Below, piece after piece: positions 31,060 through 33,268 of a DNA stretch of 33,268 nucleotides. The translations under genes and the position numbers were made by a program. Under the pieces are notes generated by a model that did not search any database, was not told the DNA's origin, and was given only the letters and a program-made list of their open reading frames with translations. Origin of the DNA: UBA947 sp031550975 (GTDB lineage: Bacteria; Cyanobacteriota; Vampirovibrionia; Gastranaerophilales; Gastranaerophilaceae); assembly GCA_031550975.1 (NCBI GenBank), contig JAVBOC010000015.1:1-33268 (forward strand). The letters are read 5' to 3'. Within the stretch, counting starts at the first letter, position 1. The number at the start of each line of letters is the position of its first letter.

Positions 31060-32964
31060 TTACAGATTTCCGCCGCTTCCTGCATCTCGGAAGTAATCGT
31101 AGTGTCTTACGTCAACGTAATCATTTAGCGGATATGGTTGTGCCGGATATCCAGGATCACGAGGCGCTGTGCTTCTGTTTCTAAGCAACGCATCAAGGTC
31201 AGGCGTCATACTAACTTCAAAGTGAACGCGGCCGTATTTTCTATCAGGTTCCCACGCGTTGTTTACGAGAGGATAACCCCAGTAGATTCTACCGCTTAAT
31301 TCGCCCGGCAATTGGACTCTTAAACCCATACCGATAGAAGCAACGAAGTAGCTTCCACCCATAATATCTTCGCGAGCTGCTGGATAGATACCTGCTGCGT
31401 CCGCAAATATTGCACCTTTAATATATTTTCCGATAAATGATCTTTGCTCAGGACCGATGGTTCTAGGTAGGAGTGGGAACATAAGTTCTGCACTTGTGAA
31501 GTAACCGTTTTTACCGATCATGATACCTTCGGAATAACCTCTAACAGTAGCCAAACCACCAGTTTGCATTTGATCGAGGTAAGGGATTCTTTTATCGCCA
31601 GGGATGATTTGGTAGTTACCACGCAGTTGACCGATAACCCCGTGCGAGAAGTCATGCAATCTTATAACACCACCACTGTATCTAAAGTAGTTGTTATTAG
31701 AATCAAAAATCGGAGCTGAGTAATAAGCGTTTTGGTCTACATACCAAATACCGTATTTTGTGTCTTTTCTTAATTGTAAACCGGTTTCAATGGAACCAAT
31801 TTGGTCTTTACCCGCAAGCCAGTCTCTGCCTTGGTATATCAACCCACTTTCAACAGTAGATCTTTTGTAGCTGATTGCGTTATAAGACTTCAACTCGAAA
31901 CCAGGTTTTCTGATAAGTGGTTGCGAATAGTATAATGAATAAATAAATGATCTGCTTTTAATATCCATCCAAGTATTCGGACCGTATTTCAATTGAGCCA
32001 TTGAGGACGCAAATGTGAAACCTACGCGTCCGTCTCTTTTGTTAACAGGGATATTATAATCAGCGAACGGGCTGATTGCACCTTTACTAAAATATGAACC
32101 TAAAGATAGTTTGTCTCTTTGGTGGAAAAGGCTGTCTGCAGTAAGCATTGCACCGCCACGGATGGAACCGGTTGAATAACGGCCTTGGTTATCCATAACT
32201 GCCGTCATACGGAATGGGAATTTCTCGTTTGCAACAAGTTCAATATCGGTTGTTCCAGGCTGTTGACCTGCTCTAAGGTTAGCTTTTAAGTTTACGCCTT
32301 CATTATAACGGTTGTAGTCAAGAATATTTTTCTCTAACTCAACGATATCAAACAAGTCACCGCTTTTTTGTTCCATTCTCTTTGTAATATGGCCTGCGCT
32401 TGTCCAACGGTTATTGGTTACGGCTAATTCTCCGATTTTACTTTCAATAAGCTCAATGTAGATTTTTCCGCCTTCAACTTTTTGCTCAGGTAAGAAAGCA
32501 CGCGCTGTTACATAACCTTTTGAAGAATAAAGAGCGTTTATGCCGTCGATTGCGGCTTGAATATCGTTAATGAAAACATTTTTGCCTACAAGACCTTGGA
32601 CAACATTAGTAATTTCTTCTTGAGATAAAATTTCTGATGGTGAAACTTGAACAGAGTTTACATAAACACCTTTTGTGTCGATTTCTTCAACAGTTGCACG
32701 AATAGATGAAGCATCTTGGCTTCCACCCTGGATAACTTCTGTGCCATCCGGGCTTGTCGCTCTGTCAATCTTTTGACGCTTCATTCTTTCAGTCTCATAT
32801 CTTATAGAGTCATACTCATCAAGATACAATGTATTTCCAAGCTCGTTTCTGATAGATATCGGCAGAACCGGAGGAGCCGCCAAAGCTGGAGCATTAGCCG
32901 CTAAAAATATAGCGAAAACCCCCATTGCTACCGGAATACTTTTTCTAAAATTAATCTTTTTCAT
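31060..32964 (-). CDS. ShlB/FhaC/HecB-type outer-membrane transporter (TpsB, two-partner secretion)
   Basis: 634 aa, Omp85 superfamily. Signal peptide VAMGVFAIFLAANAPALAA (cut after ALA, about residue 30), a linker of about 80 polar residues, a POTRA_2 domain (VNSVQVSPSEILSQEEI...GYVTARAFLPEQKVEGGKI), a second POTRA-like segment, then a beta-barrel from about residue 250 with GGLATVRGYSEG, the conserved VRGY tip of loop L6. The barrel normally ends near the C-terminus; here GRVHFEVSMT is followed by about 45 Pro/Asp/Tyr-rich residues ending RDAGSGGNL. Such proteins export a filamentous partner or insert lipids. No TpsA partner is seen inside the window. Own promoter region and terminator. Confidence 0.93.
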   Translation of the reverse strand: MKKINFRKSIPVAMGVFAIFLAANAPALAAPPVLPISIRNELGNTLYLDEYDSIRYETERMKRQKIDRATSPDGTEVIQGGSQDASSIRATVEEIDTKGVYVNSVQVSPSEILSQEEITNVVQGLVGKNVFINDIQAAIDGINALYSSKGYVTARAFLPEQKVEGGKIYIELIESKIGELAVTNNRWTSAGHITKRMEQKSGDLFDIVELEKNILDYNRYNEGVNLKANLRAGQQPGTTDIELVANEKFPFRMTAVMDNQGRYSTGSIRGGAMLTADSLFHQRDKLSLGSYFSKGAISPFADYNIPVNKRDGRVGFTFASSMAQLKYGPNTWMDIKSRSFIYSLYYSQPLIRKPGFELKSYNAISYKRSTVESGLIYQGRDWLAGKDQIGSIETGLQLRKDTKYGIWYVDQNAYYSAPIFDSNNNYFRYSGGVIRLHDFSHGVIGQLRGNYQIIPGDKRIPYLDQMQTGGLATVRGYSEGIMIGKNGYFTSAELMFPLLPRTIGPEQRSFIGKYIKGAIFADAAGIYPAAREDIMGGSYFVASIGMGLRVQLPGELSGRIYWGYPLVNNAWEPDRKYGRVHFEVSMTPDLDALLRNRSTAPRDPGYPAQPYPLNDYVDVRHYDYFRDAGSGGNL

Positions 32965-33010
32965 TCTTTGCCCTTTGCAATTAAATTATCGTGTCATTAC
33001 TAAAAAAACC

Positions 33011-33039
33011 GTAAAAATATTTTTTGCCATTTATGTCAA
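33011..33039 (-). promoter_or_regulatory. Possible promoter of the TpsB-like gene
   Basis: -35 TTGACA (33039-33034) read leftward. The best -10 at 17 bases is only TTTTAC, or TATTTT at 14. The -35 is convincing, the -10 not. Confidence 0.35.
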
Positions 33040-33140
33040 GAAATTAACAAATGTTTACATTTTGCCCATTTCACACTTATATAATAGCTATTATATTTAT
33101 TATTCCCTTGTTAGAAATCAACCAAAAGAATGAACACTAC

Positions 33141-33169
33141 TTGTAAAAATCCTCTATTTAGTGTATTAT
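33141..33169 (+). promoter_or_regulatory. Promoter of the last (partial) gene
   Basis: -35 TTGTAA (33141-33146), 17-base spacer, -10 TATTAT (33164-33169), 32 bases before the ATG. Confidence 0.7.
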
Positions 33170-33201
33170 GGTTGGGTAAACGTTTAAAAGGAGAATGTGT
33201 T

Positions 33202-33268
33202 ATGAAGAAATTTTTAGTATTGGGCGCAGCAGCTTTGGTTTTGAGCTTAGCAACAAATAACTTTACTG
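33202..33268 (+). CDS. Start of an exported protein (cut by window end)
   Basis: Only 22 codons visible: MKKFLVLGAAALVLSLATNN... is a classic signal peptide (two Lys, hydrophobic core). AAAGGAG lies 8 bases before the ATG, with a good promoter upstream. There is no lipobox Cys so far. Divergent from the TpsB-like gene, so it could be related to it, but nothing visible shows this. Confidence 0.75.
   Translation, partial: MKKFLVLGAAALVLSLATNNFT

Overview
The window looks like a chromosomal segment of a non-photosynthetic relative of the Cyanobacteria (Vampirovibrionia/Melainabacteria, most like the gut Gastranaerophilales). The assignment is inferred from a cyanobacterial/Firmicutes-style ClpC, a diderm envelope (KDO transferase, TpsB-type outer-membrane protein), type IV-pilin-like proteins with the A^FTLAE leader style, and several long proteins I recognise only as lineage-specific. 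No rRNA, phage genes, transposase or CRISPR array were seen. Three tRNAs are present: Glu(TTC), Leu(CAA) and Lys(TTT).

Layout. 1-2.9 kb: end of a repeat, a bidirectional terminator, clpC and a divergent tRNA-Glu. 3.4-6.9 kb: two lineage-specific proteins, one Ala/Gln-rich and coiled-coil, one multipass membrane, with a 27-codon leader ORF. 7.0-10.1 kb: HI0933/BaiN flavoprotein, folK and waaA. 10.3-11.4 kb: a 369-aa protein with helical ends like filament subunits. 11.4-11.9 kb: a gene-free block of hairpins. 11.9-15 kb: an exported carboxypeptidase-regulatory-like protein, tRNA-Leu, a membrane protein similar to the one at 5.5 kb, and a YhcH/YjgK/YiaL sugar protein. 15.0-17.9 kb (minus strand): WecG/TagA glycosyltransferase, transketolase N-terminal subunit, a four-helix-bundle (S23/IVP) gene and a pilin-like gene, packed as one operon. 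18.0-22.4 kb: TPR protein, a small protein, rnhB, rbgA, rplS and a 47-aa ORF. 22.4-25.8 kb: tRNA-Lys and a 1044-aa GT5 glycogen/starch-synthase-like protein with a coiled-coil and membrane tail. 26-33.3 kb: CNT nucleoside transporter, zinc-ribbon protein, a 32-aa membrane peptide, a calpain-like protease, bioA/bioD, a TpsB/FhaC-type protein and the start of an exported protein.

The strongest theme is repeat invasion. At least six families of short palindromic or arrayed repeats occur, and several lie inside genes without breaking the frame: rnhB carries 30 extra residues, waaA has two repeat-derived segments, and the C-terminal tail of RbgA and the N-terminal leader of the pilin are repeat-encoded. 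The most striking case is the four-helix-bundle gene. It is bounded exactly by 35-bp inverted arrays of an octamer (GTTGAATA-like), wedged between the transketolase and pilin genes. The arrays supply its start region and stop codon, the stop of the upstream gene and the leader of the downstream gene. A solo array of the same kind sits in waaA. This may be a minimal, expression-preserving mobile unit.
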